The translations under genes and the position numbers were made by a program. Positions 1 through 11,994 of a stretch of 45,437 bases of DNA are shown in pieces. The notes beneath the pieces were generated by a model. It was not told where the DNA came from and searched no databases. It saw nothing but the letters and a program-made list of their open reading frames with translations. The stretch comes from Zygnema cylindricum (taxonomy: Eukaryota; Streptophyta; Zygnematophyceae; Zygnematales; Zygnemataceae), in the NCBI GenBank assembly GCA_037447655.1, contig JBBHKE010001432.1:1-45437 (forward strand), written 5' to 3'. Positions within the stretch are counted from its first letter, which is position 1, and the number at the start of each line of letters is the position of its first letter.

Positions 1-59
1 TTTCAATTTGTAACGTACTACAAAAATAACCCTAAATAAAATAAAAAAAAAAAAAGAAA

Positions 60-142
60 GAACTACCCAAATGGAGAATTAAAAAAAAAAAAAAAGCGGG
101 ACGGAATTAGCGTACACAACGCTAATAACGATTGGCGGTGTA
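60..142. repeat. Right end of a TA-targeted MITE-like element
   Basis: The stretch ends in the motif CGCTAATAACGATT followed by GGCGGTGTA. The same terminal motif recurs in this window near 15216, 16102, 26646, 30194, 43485, 44180, 44515 and 44739, each time followed by unrelated sequence after the final TA. This points to a terminal inverted repeat next to a TA target site. The left end of this copy was not found, so it is a fragment or starts before the window. Only the end motif is seen; the family name is unknown. Confidence 0.5.
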
Positions 143-427
143 GTGTTGGATATCGGGTAAATTCATATCGCGATAATTTTGATATTCGATATATCGAATA
201 TCGATCGAGCAATTATCTCGATATATCGTACCGGGAGCAACATAAATCATCGCGATATATATCGCTATATATAGTATATTTTGAAATTTAATATTTTATA
301 TTACTATATAATATGTAATTTTAGCCAAAAAGACAAATTGTCTGATACGCCACGTGACTTAAAGGTAGACGCCGCAAAATGTAACCGACAAAAAGTACTA
401 ATTCTGTATTCATATAATTACTTATTT

Positions 428-553
428 GCATGATAAATTAAAAAGCACGATGGTAAACCATCTGAGCCCGGGGGTACAAAAGGGGTGGCATAGCCAAAAC
501 ATAAAAAACTACAATAAAAAACAAAGAGAGCGATGGGAACACAAAAAAAAAAA
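428..553 (-). mobile_element. 5'-truncated LINE 3' end, antisense
   Basis: Read on the minus strand, this piece matches the 3' untranslated tail of the LINE near 39890-40005. It has the same order: a T-run followed by GTGTTCCCATCGCTC, then GTAGTTTTT, TTTTGGC..ATGCCACCCC, and GGTTTACCATCGTGCTTT. Only about 125 bases are shared. This is the expected shape of a severely 5'-truncated LINE insertion. It carries no coding sequence. Confidence 0.7.
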
Positions 554-1034
554 AAATACTTATTTGGGGTATGGTTACATCGAGGTCTCTGTAATAGTAC
601 GGATAACAAAATATATGTACTAGAGAGGCCTCGGTTACATCGCGTATCGTCTGTAAATAAGTTTTTACATCTGCTCCGATTTAGTGGTTCCTTATGGGAC
701 ATCAAATCCTTAAAATCGGAAAGATTTGAAACCGACCATTTTCGTATGGAAATCCGTACTTGCATATTACGTACGTGTACTTCGCAAGTGTACCTCGTCA
801 AAGTACCTCAGAGATCTCCTTCACTCTGCTGGCTTTCAAAAAAAAACCATATTTCAGTTCAGCAAAGATTTTACGGTCACCTTGTCCGAAGGCACGTGAC
901 TTTAGAGATATGAAATTTTTCATTTTTTTTTTAATGCCTCGATATATCGGAGATACAATATATTGGTGATATATCGGTGATATATCGCAATATTTTGATT
1001 TTCGATATGTCGAAGCGTTATATCAGTTATCGGG

Positions 1035-1732
1035 CAGAGGTTGCAAACGGTCAACAGAAACCGTGACCGACCGTTAACCGACCGTTAACCGACCGCCCGC
1101 GCCGGATCCGGAACGGATTCGGTTGCCTAATTTTGGGGGTCGGGCAGTCGCATTCGGTTGATTCACCTAAAAAAAAAAAAAAAGTCGGTTACGGTCGGTC
1201 AACCAAAAAATGAAAATTTTGTACTGTCCATACAATCCAACATTATGTACTTTGTACTCTTTGGTATCATGGAAGTACGTGAATCAAGATTACCGTCGCA
1301 AATCTGACACGGTAGTAACACTATTCATTTCGCAAATCTTAGGGAACGCGACAACGCGTCGCAAATCTGACACGGTACTGAAGTAACACTATTCATTTCA
1401 CAAATCTTAAGGAACGCGACAAAGCGTCGCAAATTTGACATGGTAGTAACACTATTCATTTCGCAAATCTTAGGGAACGCGACAAATCGTAGTTATTGGC
1501 TTATTCATACGTCGTACATCAATTGATTTTGTACTTTTTCGGTTACGGGCGGGCACGGTTATTCGCGAGAAATCGGGTTTCGGTTAAATTTTATTTTCGT
1601 AAAAGCCGGTCGGTTAGCAGTTAACAATTTTGGGGCATGACATAACTTGGTCAGGCGTCAGTTACTCAGATTTAAAAAAAAAAAAAAACGGCCGGTTTCG
1701 GTTATGTAAAATTTTGACTTTTACGACCTCTG
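1035..1732 (-). mobile_element. hAT-like non-autonomous element (copy 1)
   Basis: The element begins CAGAGGTTGCAAA and ends with the inverted form TTTACGACCTCTG. It is flanked by a perfect 8-bp duplication, TTATCGGG, at 1027-1034 and 1733-1740. An 8-bp duplication and a CAGAG start fit the hAT superfamily. No transposase is visible, so the copy is non-autonomous. It lies in reverse orientation to the related copies at 2172-3701 and 40258-40701. It carries three tandem copies of a 63-68-bp unit that the other members have once or not at all. It inserted into AT-rich sequence full of CGATATATCG-type palindromes. Confidence 0.85.
1295..1487. repeat. Three tandem 63-68-bp units inside the hAT-like element
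   Basis: The units start at 1295, 1358 and 1426 with GTCGCAAATCTGACACGG or a close variant, and each ends in AGGGAACGCGACAA or AAGGAACGCGACAA. The middle unit has five extra bases. The related element at 2172-3701 has one unit (about 2417-2480, reverse orientation). The copy at 40258-40701 has lost it. Confidence 0.85.
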
Positions 1733-2552
1733 TTATCGGGTACTCGAAATTCGATATATATCGAATATCGGCAAAAGGTCCTCGATACCCAAAAATATAA
1801 ATTACAAAACAACAGTACGGTCCGATCTGCGCAGCACTTCCGTACAATAAAGTCGAGGACCAAAGTACAGGACGCTTCACTCCAGTCCAAATTTTAGCAG
1901 TACAGAGTAGAACAATTTCTGATTTTCTGACCAGCAGATCATCGGAATTGTAACCGTAAACACGCCTTCTTCAGAAAACACTGCATAAATCCTGAGAAGT
2001 CAAAAGTCAATTATTTCTATATGTTCTATTTGTATATCGAGCCGGTATGAACAATGTCGCGATATTAATACTGTAGTCAATGTATTGGGCAAATTTATAT
2101 CGACTATCCAAAAGTCAAAAAAACACATATCGGTTCTCAACAAGAGACTACTAAGTAGTAAGTACTGATACCAGAGGTCGCAAATGTCCGAATTTTACAT
2201 AGCCGAAACCGACCGTTTTTTTTTTTCAAAATTTGAGTAGCCGACGCTCGACCGGGTTATGTCACGCTCCAAAATTGTTAATCGTTAACCGACCAGCGTT
2301 TACAAAAATAAAAGTTAACTGAAACTCGATTTCTCGCGACTAACCGTGTCCGCCCGTAACCGAAAAAAAGTACAAAATTAATTAATGTACGACTTATGAA
2401 TAAGCCAATAATTACGATTTGTCGCGTTCCCTAAGATTTGCGAAATGAATAGTGTTTGCTACCGTGTCAGATTTGCGACGCTAATCATGATGTCACGTAC
2501 TTCCACGATACCAAAGAGTACAAAGTACAATAATGTTGGATTGTATGGACAG

Positions 2553-3506
2553 TAGTGTTGTGTATCGGTAAGGATTCGTCGATAACCGATATGGACCTTT
2601 TTTTTGGGTACCCGATAATCGATATATTGGTACAATATATCGTTATCGGTGTTATCGCCGATAAATAACCAATATTTATCGATATTTATCGGCGATAACA
2701 CCGATAACGATAACTATCGACGATATATGTAGGACCGTACAAATAATTGTACGGCCAGTACACTTAACTGTACGACAAATTCCCCGAACGCGCCCTACGC
2801 CCAACCCTATGTACTGACGGTTCTTCCAATTAGATCACTGTATTGTACAGTTGTACAAGCACAGAAAGTACAGTAGCCGCCATGAGGTCTGTACGGTTTT
2901 GGTACGGATCCAGTAAGCACGATGTACCCTCCACATATGACGCCATGGCTTTGTCCCTTTCTTCTTTGGGATCCACTGGACACCTGCCACGTGTTAATCT
3001 GTCAGCTTTTTTGGCATAAGCTGCCAAAAGAGCCATTCCGAGATGCCAGAGCTCACGCTGGCCGCCCGCTCATATTTTCTCATTCCAAGTCGTCCGTTAG
3101 ATTCCAGCGGCGCGCAGAATGTTATTTTGCATCTGTTGTACTTTGTGTCCGCCGTCCTTTTACCGTTCCATGTTCACCAGTTTGTCGAAACAATGCCGTA
3201 CGTTGCCATAAAATTTATGTTCAGTTAACCGGTCAGCGTTTATGTGTTGCGCTGTCCGTAATAAATCGCAGTTAAACAAATACGGAACAAGTTCTTATAT
3301 GTGGCATGCCACGCTACATAAAGTCAATGATATAATACAATATGTTATAAAGTACTATTGTATGTATACAATATTTTTTTTAAGTTATCGCCGATATGGA
3401 ATTTGTTGGTCTCTGACTGATTTATCAGGACCTCTGACCGTTCGATTACCGATAACTATCGGTATCGGTGTTATCGCGATATTTTTTTTACCGATACACA
3501 ACACTA
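2553..3506. mobile_element. Nested hAT-like element with TAGTGTTGTGTATCGGTAA termini
   Basis: The left end TAGTGTTGTGTATCGGTAA is matched exactly in inverted form at the right end. The flanks ATGGACAG (2545-2552) and ATGGCCAG (3507-3514) form an 8-bp target duplication with one mismatch. TAGTG fits the hAT terminal consensus. The interior holds a perfect 30-bp hairpin at 2638-2667 and 2683-2712. The central part around 2830-3275 has short frames on both strands, none recognisable as a transposase. It inserted into the older hAT-like element at 2172-3701, so it is the younger of the two. Confidence 0.8.
2638..2712. repeat. Perfect 30-bp hairpin with 15-base loop
   Basis: Arms 2638-2667 and 2683-2712 are exact reverse complements, with core GTTATCGGTGTTATCGCCGA. 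The hairpin lies near the left end of the nested hAT-like element. It is probably a subterminal repeat of that element. Confidence 0.9.
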
Positions 3507-3718
3507 ATGGCCAGTACAAAATTTTCATTTTTTTTTTGTTTTTTGGATAACCAACCCTAACCGACCATTTTTTTTTTCTGGTGAATCAACGGACTGCAAC
3601 CGCCTGGCCCCTAAAATTTGGCAACCGAATCCGTTCCGGATCCGGCGCGGGCTGTCGGTTAACTGTCGGTCACGGTTTTGGTTGACCGTTTGCGACCTCT
3701 GACTGATATATAACACTA

Positions 3719-5619
3719 AAATACGCATAAAACATTGACATTCAAAGTTTACAGCACTGTGTAATCGACCGAATTCCCCTGTGATTCGTATCGGTCTCAT
3801 TGACAAAGGATGTATCGCAGCTTTAACATATCGTTAAATTGATAAGTTACAAAAAGCGATGTTTCGTGATTTCGAGACAAATATCGTTGCGACGGTAATC
3901 ACTGATAGGCCACCGATATATTTTAATGCAACGACCTTTTAATATGTATGGAATGTAAGTATGTATAGCTAATAGTGGCGCTATATATCAAAACAACTTG
4001 AGAGAGGGGACAGTGGAGAGAGGGGGTAGAGAAGAGAGAGGAGAAATAAGTTGAGAATAAGAGAGGAGAGGAGAAGGAGAGGGAGAGGGAGGGAGGGAGG
4101 GAGCGTGTATCCAGGTGTTTAATGGTAGGGTGATACCTTCATAGATGTTGGGAGCAACTATATCTACGCGCCTCGAATTTCCGAAATCTGTGAGGTGTTC
4201 TCAAATATAGGAATCCTTTACATGTGAAGAGAGACATAGCAAAGAACTTCAATACATTTTTCGTCACAGTTGTACATTTCAAAAAATGGATTATTTTGTT
4301 TTCTTGTGTATCTTTGTTTTAATGTAGACAAACTATAAAAATCAGAGTGTTGTCAAGCATTTGAGCATGGCTTTGGATGCTTAAAAGTGTGACGGAAAAC
4401 CATCTGAATACATGGGAACAAAGGCAAGCCATTAGTGTTGAAATTGTTACATGGAAAATCAACCTGATCTTAGAAATCGTAACATTACCACCACGGTGTA
4501 TTTGGAGATAACATCTTTGTTTGTTTCATGGTCTACTTCATCTTTTTGAGATTGGCAGTCCAAACAATGATGATGTCATTAATTGCAACCTATTTATAAA
4601 TACAAATTTCCTCGTTAGGAAATTGACTTCCGGGTTAACATACTCATAACAGGACAACAAACAGGGGAACGAAAATCGGAGATCAATTAATGAATTTAAC
4701 AAATCAACATTGACTGTTAAACAATCAAAAAACTTAAGCAACATAACATAGAAAGCATAATAGGAACCCATCACCGTAAGAACATGCGGTGCAATGTCAA
4801 TGTGGCATATGAGAGGAAATGTGGAAATGCTGAGATTTGTCGTAAAACTGATCAGAAGGTTTTTCCCGACAAGAACAAAAGGAGAAAAAAGTAAAAGAAA
4901 GGCATTTGTGAAATTAGACGATGTCAGGAAGAAGTAAAAACTGCAGCTTTTCCCAAATTTCCCAAATCTCTTAAATAAATTTAGCCAAAAAAATGGACTC
5001 AACAATGAATCGAACCGGCCATAAAGAATATCGCACCTTTTCATTATGCTTAACAGCTTCTAAAAACATATTGCCTGTAATGGGATTTCCATGTGAAAGA
5101 AATTGAATTTGAACTTAACCTGCCGAGTTAAAGACAGACAAAATGAAAAATTTGAATTTTCTACCTGCGAGCTTCTGCCCTAATGGAATGAGGGAGAGGG
5201 AGAGGGAGAGAGGGAGAATGAGAGAGCGTCAGACGAGAGCTCATAATGATCTAGAAAGCTTTAGGCCAATGCTTTTGGTGGCAATAGGCCATCATATATG
5301 ACGATCTTTTCATTTTTGCCTATCGAGGGAAAAAAACAACAAAGGAATGAAAAGAATGTCCAAATTAGACCTTAACGCACAGTTCTTTCTCATCCAATTA
5401 CATTTATTTCTCGCGCAACTCTACCTGTTTATACTCCTTCCCACCTCTTCTGAGGAGAGCTTCCAATTGGAAAAAGTCGATCTTCCTCGCAAAGATAATA
5501 TTTACATCAGATTTGGGCTCCATCGTCAGACCTTCTGTCAATTCCGGTGACATTCTTGACCCCGAAAACTTGTCAGAGTAACCTGACAGTTAAAGTCGGT
5601 TGCCCGTATCTTCCAAGCT
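3719..5619. other. Gene-less interval between transposon cluster and GT61 gene
   Basis: No protein family is recognisable here. A purine-rich GA tract runs from about 4003 to 4105 and a smaller one from about 5188 to 5235. The segment nearest the GT61 stop codon (about 5400-5619) should include its 3' untranslated region on the minus strand. A 168-codon open frame on the minus strand at 4538-5044 is hydrophobic and resembles nothing I know, so it was not called a gene. Confidence 0.6.
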
Positions 5620-8600
5620 TTACTCTCCCTTAACAGGCGTCTGTGTCTCTCTCTGTATCTCAATAACTTCCCCTTTGTTGTCAACTTCTCGACAGGCAGG
5701 ATTCCTCGCCGCTCTATTTGACTGCCGAATGAAATATTGGGCATTCCTGAGCTTAAGTTTTGTTTTAAACAAAAGTTGTCTCATTCGCTCCTCATCCAAT
5801 GTCACATTCTGATGAAGAAGGTACAGGGCACTTTCCCCCTTGTCAAGCATTGCCTGGGGATTTCTTAATATTTCATCGTCGGGGGAGTAGATTTTGCTAA
5901 GGGAGCTTTCATTCACATCAATTTTATATTCCATATACTGTAATCCTAACCTCTCCGCGGGAGCCCCTAAAAAGGAATGAGAAACATAGTCAATTCCGAG
6001 AGGAACAACCTGCGAAAGAAAAAATGGATTTTCAAGCCAAACGTCAATTTCACCTTCTTCTCACAGAGTTTTTCCACAAGCATGTTTCCCACAAGCGTTC
6101 TTTTTTCACAATTATGGACAGGCAAAAAGCCAATTTTTTAATTCATAACCATTTGTCTAAATTAATTACGTCATAAACAGTTTCTAGCCAAAAGAAAGAA
6201 CGCTTTTCTAGCCAAAAAATTAGTACTTTGTTTCCCACAGTACAGGGACACACGCGAAGAAGCAAAAGAAAGAAGGAAACAAAATGTATAGCATGAAACA
6301 AGAAACAAGAAACGCGGCCATATTTTTCGAATTTCAAATGTTTAGGTGACTATAGTTGAAATGTTATTTTCGATTCCGACAAAGCTGGATAAGGCCATGG
6401 TGACAATAAAAGCTGTTTATGACTTTCACAAAAGCGGGTTCCTGATTTCAACGGAAATGCAACCTCGTCCCTGAAAGTAAAAATATATGAAATCGGTCTT
6501 TATCCTACATTATGATGTGCAATAGATCCCACATTTTGCTAATTCACAGGCATCAAGTTTGAGTAAAGCCAGACATAGTTCTTCACTCCCCATCACTTCA
6601 ACAGGTCGCAGGTACCTCTTACCCAAAATCATAAAAGAGTCTTAATAACACTATTCAGGGCTCAAAATGAGCCACATAATCCAACAACTGGTTAGAAGTG
6701 GTTAATGCTAATACTGCTTTTAAACTAATTTTTCACTGACTCTATTTGTACATGAAAGGTGTATCTTTTCTCTCCTCTCACCTGAATGTAAGCTGCTCCA
6801 GGTCTCATAAAGAGAAAATGAGTGAGAGCTGCCCCGTGGACGCCAAATAAAAGGTCGGTTGATTGCATTTCATGCCATATGTCTTCCAAAAGAGTTTCGT
6901 GAATTGGTCGTGATTTTCTCACCACAAAACCTAACTCTACCGCTATTTTCAACAGATTTGCCTCGTTGGTAATTACTCGATTACTCTCTCTCACCATATA
7001 CGTCATTACTGGTCGACATCCGGTAAATCGACCCTCGGGTTGGGGATTGTGAAGTCCCACCTTCTTGTCCAGGGCCTTCTTCATTGTTCTCTGCACATAT
7101 TACCATTTAAAATCTCAGATACTGTTTGTTATGACCCAAATCCATCCTCCTAACAATTCTAACTTTTGGAACAGTTCCCTTCTACAAGGCATAGCAATAT
7201 CTATAAAAGTTTGACGTTTTTTAAATTTTTTGTTACGCTTTCATAAAAAACGAGCACCATTGTGACTAGGTGCATCGCAGATCAGCTTCAGCTCTCATGT
7301 TTTTCATTTATTTTAAGAGCAATTACGATGAACATCATGTACAATTAGACTCGCTCAAGCTCATCCAACAAATCCAACAACAGTATTTTGATGTCAAAAC
7401 TTCCTCCTCTCCTACAAGGAATTTAATGAAGCAATAGCCCATATTTCAATGCATGTTCACCTGGAAATCCCATATTGTTTCCCCGTGCGGCATCATTTTG
7501 GGGTCCACGGTTAGTTCATCATGTATGTAAAGCCCTACGATAAGTTCTGGGAAGCAATGGACATAAGGATCCGAATCGACCAATACTATTGGATATTTCG
7601 ATAAAGCTCGAATAACATAACGGTATTTCATAAACCACCAATCGACCGGTTGTACCACCACCAGTGCAGCTTCTCCTCTTAGATGTTGAATCGTAATCCA
7701 CAGAGGAAGAATTCCTGCGTTCAACCAATAGACGTGCCTTGTTTTGGTCGGAATGGAATGGAAGCGCAAACAAAATATGTCTCACCTTTTGATTTTAACC
7801 GGCTTAAATAAATTAAGTTCAAATTTTGAGATAATTCTAGTTATAACAGTCTAGCTGTTGAATAAACAGGAAGGTGCAACGGTTTTGCCTATGATTCAAA
7901 GTTGGTTTTGAAGTTTTGTACAATGAGAAAAAAGACGACGAAGGAAACAAAGATATGACGAGAAAGACAGCGAAAACAAAGGGAGTGACATTGATAATAG
8001 GCAGCTTTACTATAAAAAGTAAACACGTGGAACTGTTGCCTCCATCACGTTAACTGTCAATAAGTCTTTCCACACTATGGTGGAGTTTTGGGATGTTGAC
8101 CGACCGTTTTGGTACAAAATCATACAAAAAAGTACCAAAAAGGTAGAAATCTAGGTCCACATCGTGAGATTTCACCTAAGTAAGGATAGTGCTGATATAG
8201 ATGCCAGACAATAAGCGAAAGTCACATTTCTCTCGACTAAAACAAAATAAGAGCTGATCGACCAAGCAAAAACTTGAAAAGCAAAGTAAGAACAAAACCA
8301 TATTTATGATAGTCTTCTCACTTTGTCGAATCTTTATGTTGAACGGACATTTTGTACACTAAAAAAATAAGTTCATTAGCTAATGCTACCAATGTGAGCA
8401 AAGGTTCTTAAGCCTCACCGTTGTGCCATTCATGATAAGTATTGCCAGTGTATCCACCAATGGAAAAAACTACTCCTGTGACATTGTGACGTACGTCACA
8501 TTCCAAATCTGGAATTTCTCCAGCCATGTCTCCTAGTGAACTGTTTCCCCATTTTTTCAGATTTTCCAGTTTTGCTTCTTGCTTCACTTCCACCCCTTCA

Positions 8601-11600
8601 TCGTCTTCGCCACCGTTATTCACTTCCGAGTCTTTTCCTTTTCCTCTTTTCGCCCTTGCAGCTGCTTTTTTTGCAGCAGCTATCTCTCTTCTCTCCCCCC
8701 AAATCAATCCCCAATGGGATAACCGTCGGGGAAGTTTTACCCCTTGTTGAGCTTTGAACTTCCTCTTGACCTCTTCTACGGTAGCAAAACTACGTTTCCT
8801 TCCAATTCTCAGTTTTTTCTCTCCTGGATCCCCATTTTCATGGTTTTTGACGTCTTCGAGGAGAAACCTCTTTCCTCCCTCGATAATTTTGCCATTTTCT
8901 TCTCTCTCGCCGTTTTGTTTCTCTAAGTCCAAAAGATGACGTGACTGTAACCTCGCATCGCTTTCAAACTCCACTTGTGACGATTCGATATGTTTGTTTG
9001 ACCCTGGAGCATCAGCACTTACAAGTGTAATTTCCTCAATTGTATCCATAATTGATGTTCCCCATTTAAAGGGATAAGGTCTAACTCTTTCGATTCCGCG
9101 AACAGTTTTTTTTTGTCTAGCATACAAAACAGCTATTCGGTTTTTTGGTGAAAACCGGACATCTCCTTTGAGGGAACATACATCAGTTCGCCAGTGGGAA
9201 CGATCACATGTAAAAAATTCAGACAAAACTTTTGAATCCTCACCTTCCTTTATCTCGCCAGTTTCAGATTGGACTTCTTTCCCTGTGTTGATTTTCACTT
9301 CAATACCTTTATCCACTGTATTTTCCTGCTTGATTTCAGAATCTGCAGGGAGGCCTTTTATAACGGCCTCTCCTCCATCCTCCTGTTGTTCCCTTCGATT
9401 ATCAACATTCGCTGATTCCAAAATTGCCGTTTCAGCTTTCACTTCTTTCTCACCATTCTTTTCACTTTCTCCTGTTTGCCTCTGAATGCCAGTGACCTCT
9501 TCCACCTCAACTTCTTCAGCTTCAGTTTCAACTTCAACATCACCCCGGTCTCCAACCTCTCCATCTGTCTTACCTTCAGATCTTTGATTAGTTTCATCTT
9601 TCTCAACTTCTTCAATCTCATTCTGGCGGTTGTTATTTGAGTGTATTGACTGTCCACTGCTGTCATTTTTTGTTTTTGACAACCCATGATCTTTCCATGT
9701 CTCTGTCACTTTCCTCTCTCCTTCCTGCTTTTCTCTAAAAAAGGATTCATTTTCCCCGTTAATCCCCTTATCATTAAGTCGAACATCATCTCCAGCATAT
9801 GAAAATCCTATAAACGTCTTCCTATTAAGTTGATGCTCAGCTTTCGATGAGTCAATCAATCCTGCAAAACCATGTAGGAGAAGTAAAACCGATTGGTCAT
9901 AAAAAGCAATTTTAAATTTACCTCACAAAGGCCACAAAAACCTGAAAAAAAAAAAAAAGTCGGTAAGACAGTAATTCTCAGGAGACTTTGATTACAAAGG
10001 GGAGTCAAAGATAAAACAATGTGAAGGAACCAAGAAAGAAACAATGGAATGTGGCCAGCAAGGAAACACACATGAAACAACGATACACTAATTTGTTCAC
10101 CACAACAAAGTTACTGAGTAACAAAACCAGCAAATTCACCAAGTAAACCAAAGAAAAAAGCAGTCTTTCTGAGAGTTAACAAGTCAATGCAATGAACACT
10201 GATCTTTTTGAAGTTCATCGAGGACAATAAGTCTACAACTATAAAGAGTTGGCTTTCACATTGCTGAATGAGTCAGATCATACAGAATTCGAAGAATCGC
10301 CACAACTTGAAACAAATTACAAAACCCTCCCAGGTTGCCATGCTCTTGACGCTAATTCAGCCCATTTTTGGTTATGCTTCCATTTCTATTTCTATTTCTG
10401 TTTCTATTTCTATTTCTAGTTCTATTCCTATTTTTAGTTCTACTCCTATTTCTATTGTACTCTCACCTTTCATCAATGTTCAACCCCACTCATCTCAGCC
10501 CAGTTCAAAAGAAAAAGTCATCGATCTTATCCCTAGAAGGAGAAGTAGTGGGAGAAACAGGAAAAATATATTTTTTGTCAAAAAAGGTACAAGGTGGAGA
10601 TATGAGAAAGGCAACAAGAAAGAAATCTGGAAGAAAGGAAGGAGATGGGGAGCAAGGGAGGGAGAGTGAGAGGGAGTTGCAAGAGAAGGGGAAGGAGAGA
10701 GAAGTCCAGGAAAAGGAGGAGCAGCAGGGGGACTAAAATAGAGAAGACTGTGAATTGAAGATCTCCTTTCATATCACATCAAACATCGTATCCACCCGGT
10801 AGTCCAGTATATTCTCCCTCAGCTAACAAGAGCAATATTCCTTCCAAAGCTCAAAATCTCTTGTCTCTAGATACCGTGGTTAGATTCTTTGATAAATGCA
10901 CACCACACCTATAGTATTCCCTTCTATGACCGCAAAAGCTCCTTGGCCATTTACAAAAGTCTAATGCCCACAGATTTTCTAAAAAACAGATTACTCTTAT
11001 TGATAATCCGAGATATGCCTGCCTAAATGATCAATTTTGCGTTTTGGGCACGCCATTTATAATCCACCACTAGAGCTCCTCGAACAAACGTGAGCTCATC
11101 ATCTAAGCTTAGAATGCCTTGATTAGAAGGCTTAAAAAATAAAATGCTTGCATTCTCCTGCACTTCCTCTTGAAATCTTCTTAACCCCCGAAACACATTT
11201 TACTGCTCGTGACAAAAAATGATACATTACCAGCTTTTTCTTATGCAGAGCTGCTTTCTACTTGCAACAGACTTGATATGCATTAAGAGAAATTCGCACA
11301 AATGATTCGAGTTTGGCAGCACATACTGTACAAATACTCTTTACAAATTCCTCTCTGTAAATACACGGCTAGTTGGACGTATTAACGATGGAAAACAGAG
11401 GGGAAAAGAGGAAAGGAGAGAGGGATAGGGAGAGAGAGAGAGAGAGATAGAGAGAGAGAGACAGAGAGAGAGAGAGGAGGGAAGGAGGGAGGGGAGGGAG
11501 AGAGGGAGTGAGGGTGTTGCGAGAGGGAGGGAGGGAGAGAGAGGTGTTGCAAGAGGGAGGAAAAGGCTTTTACCTTCAGCTCCCCTTGAAGAATTGTCCT

Positions 11601-11994
11601 CTACTGCCTCCAAAGCAGGTGACTGCGTCCTCAAAGTAGCGAACAGAAGTCCAGCAGTCACGAAACAGACAATAAAACATGGCTTACAGGAAAACCTTTT
11701 ACTCCAAGCATGCCTTTTTGCCGCCCATGATTGCCGTAATCCGTCAACGGGCGAAAGTTGTGCCTTTACCGAGGATCCTTCAAAACTGAGAATCTTCCTT
11801 GGATTCTGATTGGCGGACTCAGGCGTCAAGTCAATATTGGAGCCATGTGTACTTCCTCTCTGACGCTGTTGAGGATTTGACTGACGACTCGACAGCTGGC
11901 CTTTGGCAACCGACCAATCAGGCGTTGACACCGCAGAGAAAGATGCAGGAAACGGAGGACTTTCCGCAGTTTCTGAGCCTTGTATGCGTCCCAT
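5620..11994 (-). CDS. Glycosyltransferase family 61 protein, five exons
   Basis: The exons are 11994-11574, 9861-8419, 7714-7461, 7090-6782 and 6009-5620. All introns are GT-AG and the phases are 1,1,0,0, giving 938 residues. Residues 1-104 are a serine- and glutamine-rich cytosolic tail, and 105-121 are a single membrane anchor. Residues 142-350 form an acidic Glu/Lys stem, and the catalytic domain starts near 356. Hallmarks of plant GT61 enzymes are C-x8-C before GDVR near residue 372, GGYTGN at 609-614, GILPLW at the exon 2/3 junction, DWW, RESNRV at 741-746, and GVHGAALTHFLFMRPG at 789-804. The family moves xylose, arabinose or GlcNAc onto wall polysaccharides or glycoproteins in the Golgi; the substrate here is unknown. 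Odd points are the long stem and a charged insert at about 436-586 between GDVR and GGYTGN. Exon 1 starts at the first ATG before the anchor. Confidence 0.9.
10376..10460. repeat. TTTCTA-type hexamer microsatellite in GT61 intron 1
   Basis: The plus strand reads as repeated TTTCTA hexamers with occasional G or C substitutions. It lies inside the 1.7-kb first intron of the GT61 gene (9862-11573). Confidence 0.85.
11400..11565. repeat. GA-rich low-complexity tract in GT61 intron 1
   Basis: The plus strand is almost pure G and A, with GAGA and GGAGGGA runs. On the gene's strand this is a pyrimidine-rich stretch just after the exon 1 donor at 11573. Long open frames crossing it on the minus strand are an artefact of composition. 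Confidence 0.9.

Larger units (their letters stand above)
2172..3701 (+). mobile_element. hAT-like non-autonomous element (copy 2) with a nested insertion
   Basis: The termini are CAGAGGTCGCAAA and TTTGCGACCTCTG. The flanks are ACTGATAC (2164-2171) and ACTGATAT (3702-3709), an 8-bp duplication with one change. The outer parts align with the copy at 40258-40701. The middle is interrupted by a different element at 2553-3506. Removing that insertion restores the uninterrupted order GGATTGTATGGACAG then TACAAAATTTT seen in the 40258 copy. No transposase frame is visible. Confidence 0.85.

Noticed and set aside
141-3718. Outer hAT-like element with TAGTGTTGGATATCGGG and GATATATAACACTA ends
   Set aside because: The ends match over about 14 of 18 bases in inverted orientation, but the flanking 8 bases (TGGCGGTG and AAATACGC) do not agree, and the left end overlaps a MITE terminus. 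Not convincing.
4538-5044. 168-codon minus-strand open frame rich in Phe, Leu and Ser
   Set aside because: It has no recognisable domain and no neighbouring exon, and its hydrophobic composition is what AT-rich DNA gives by chance. I could not support it as a gene.
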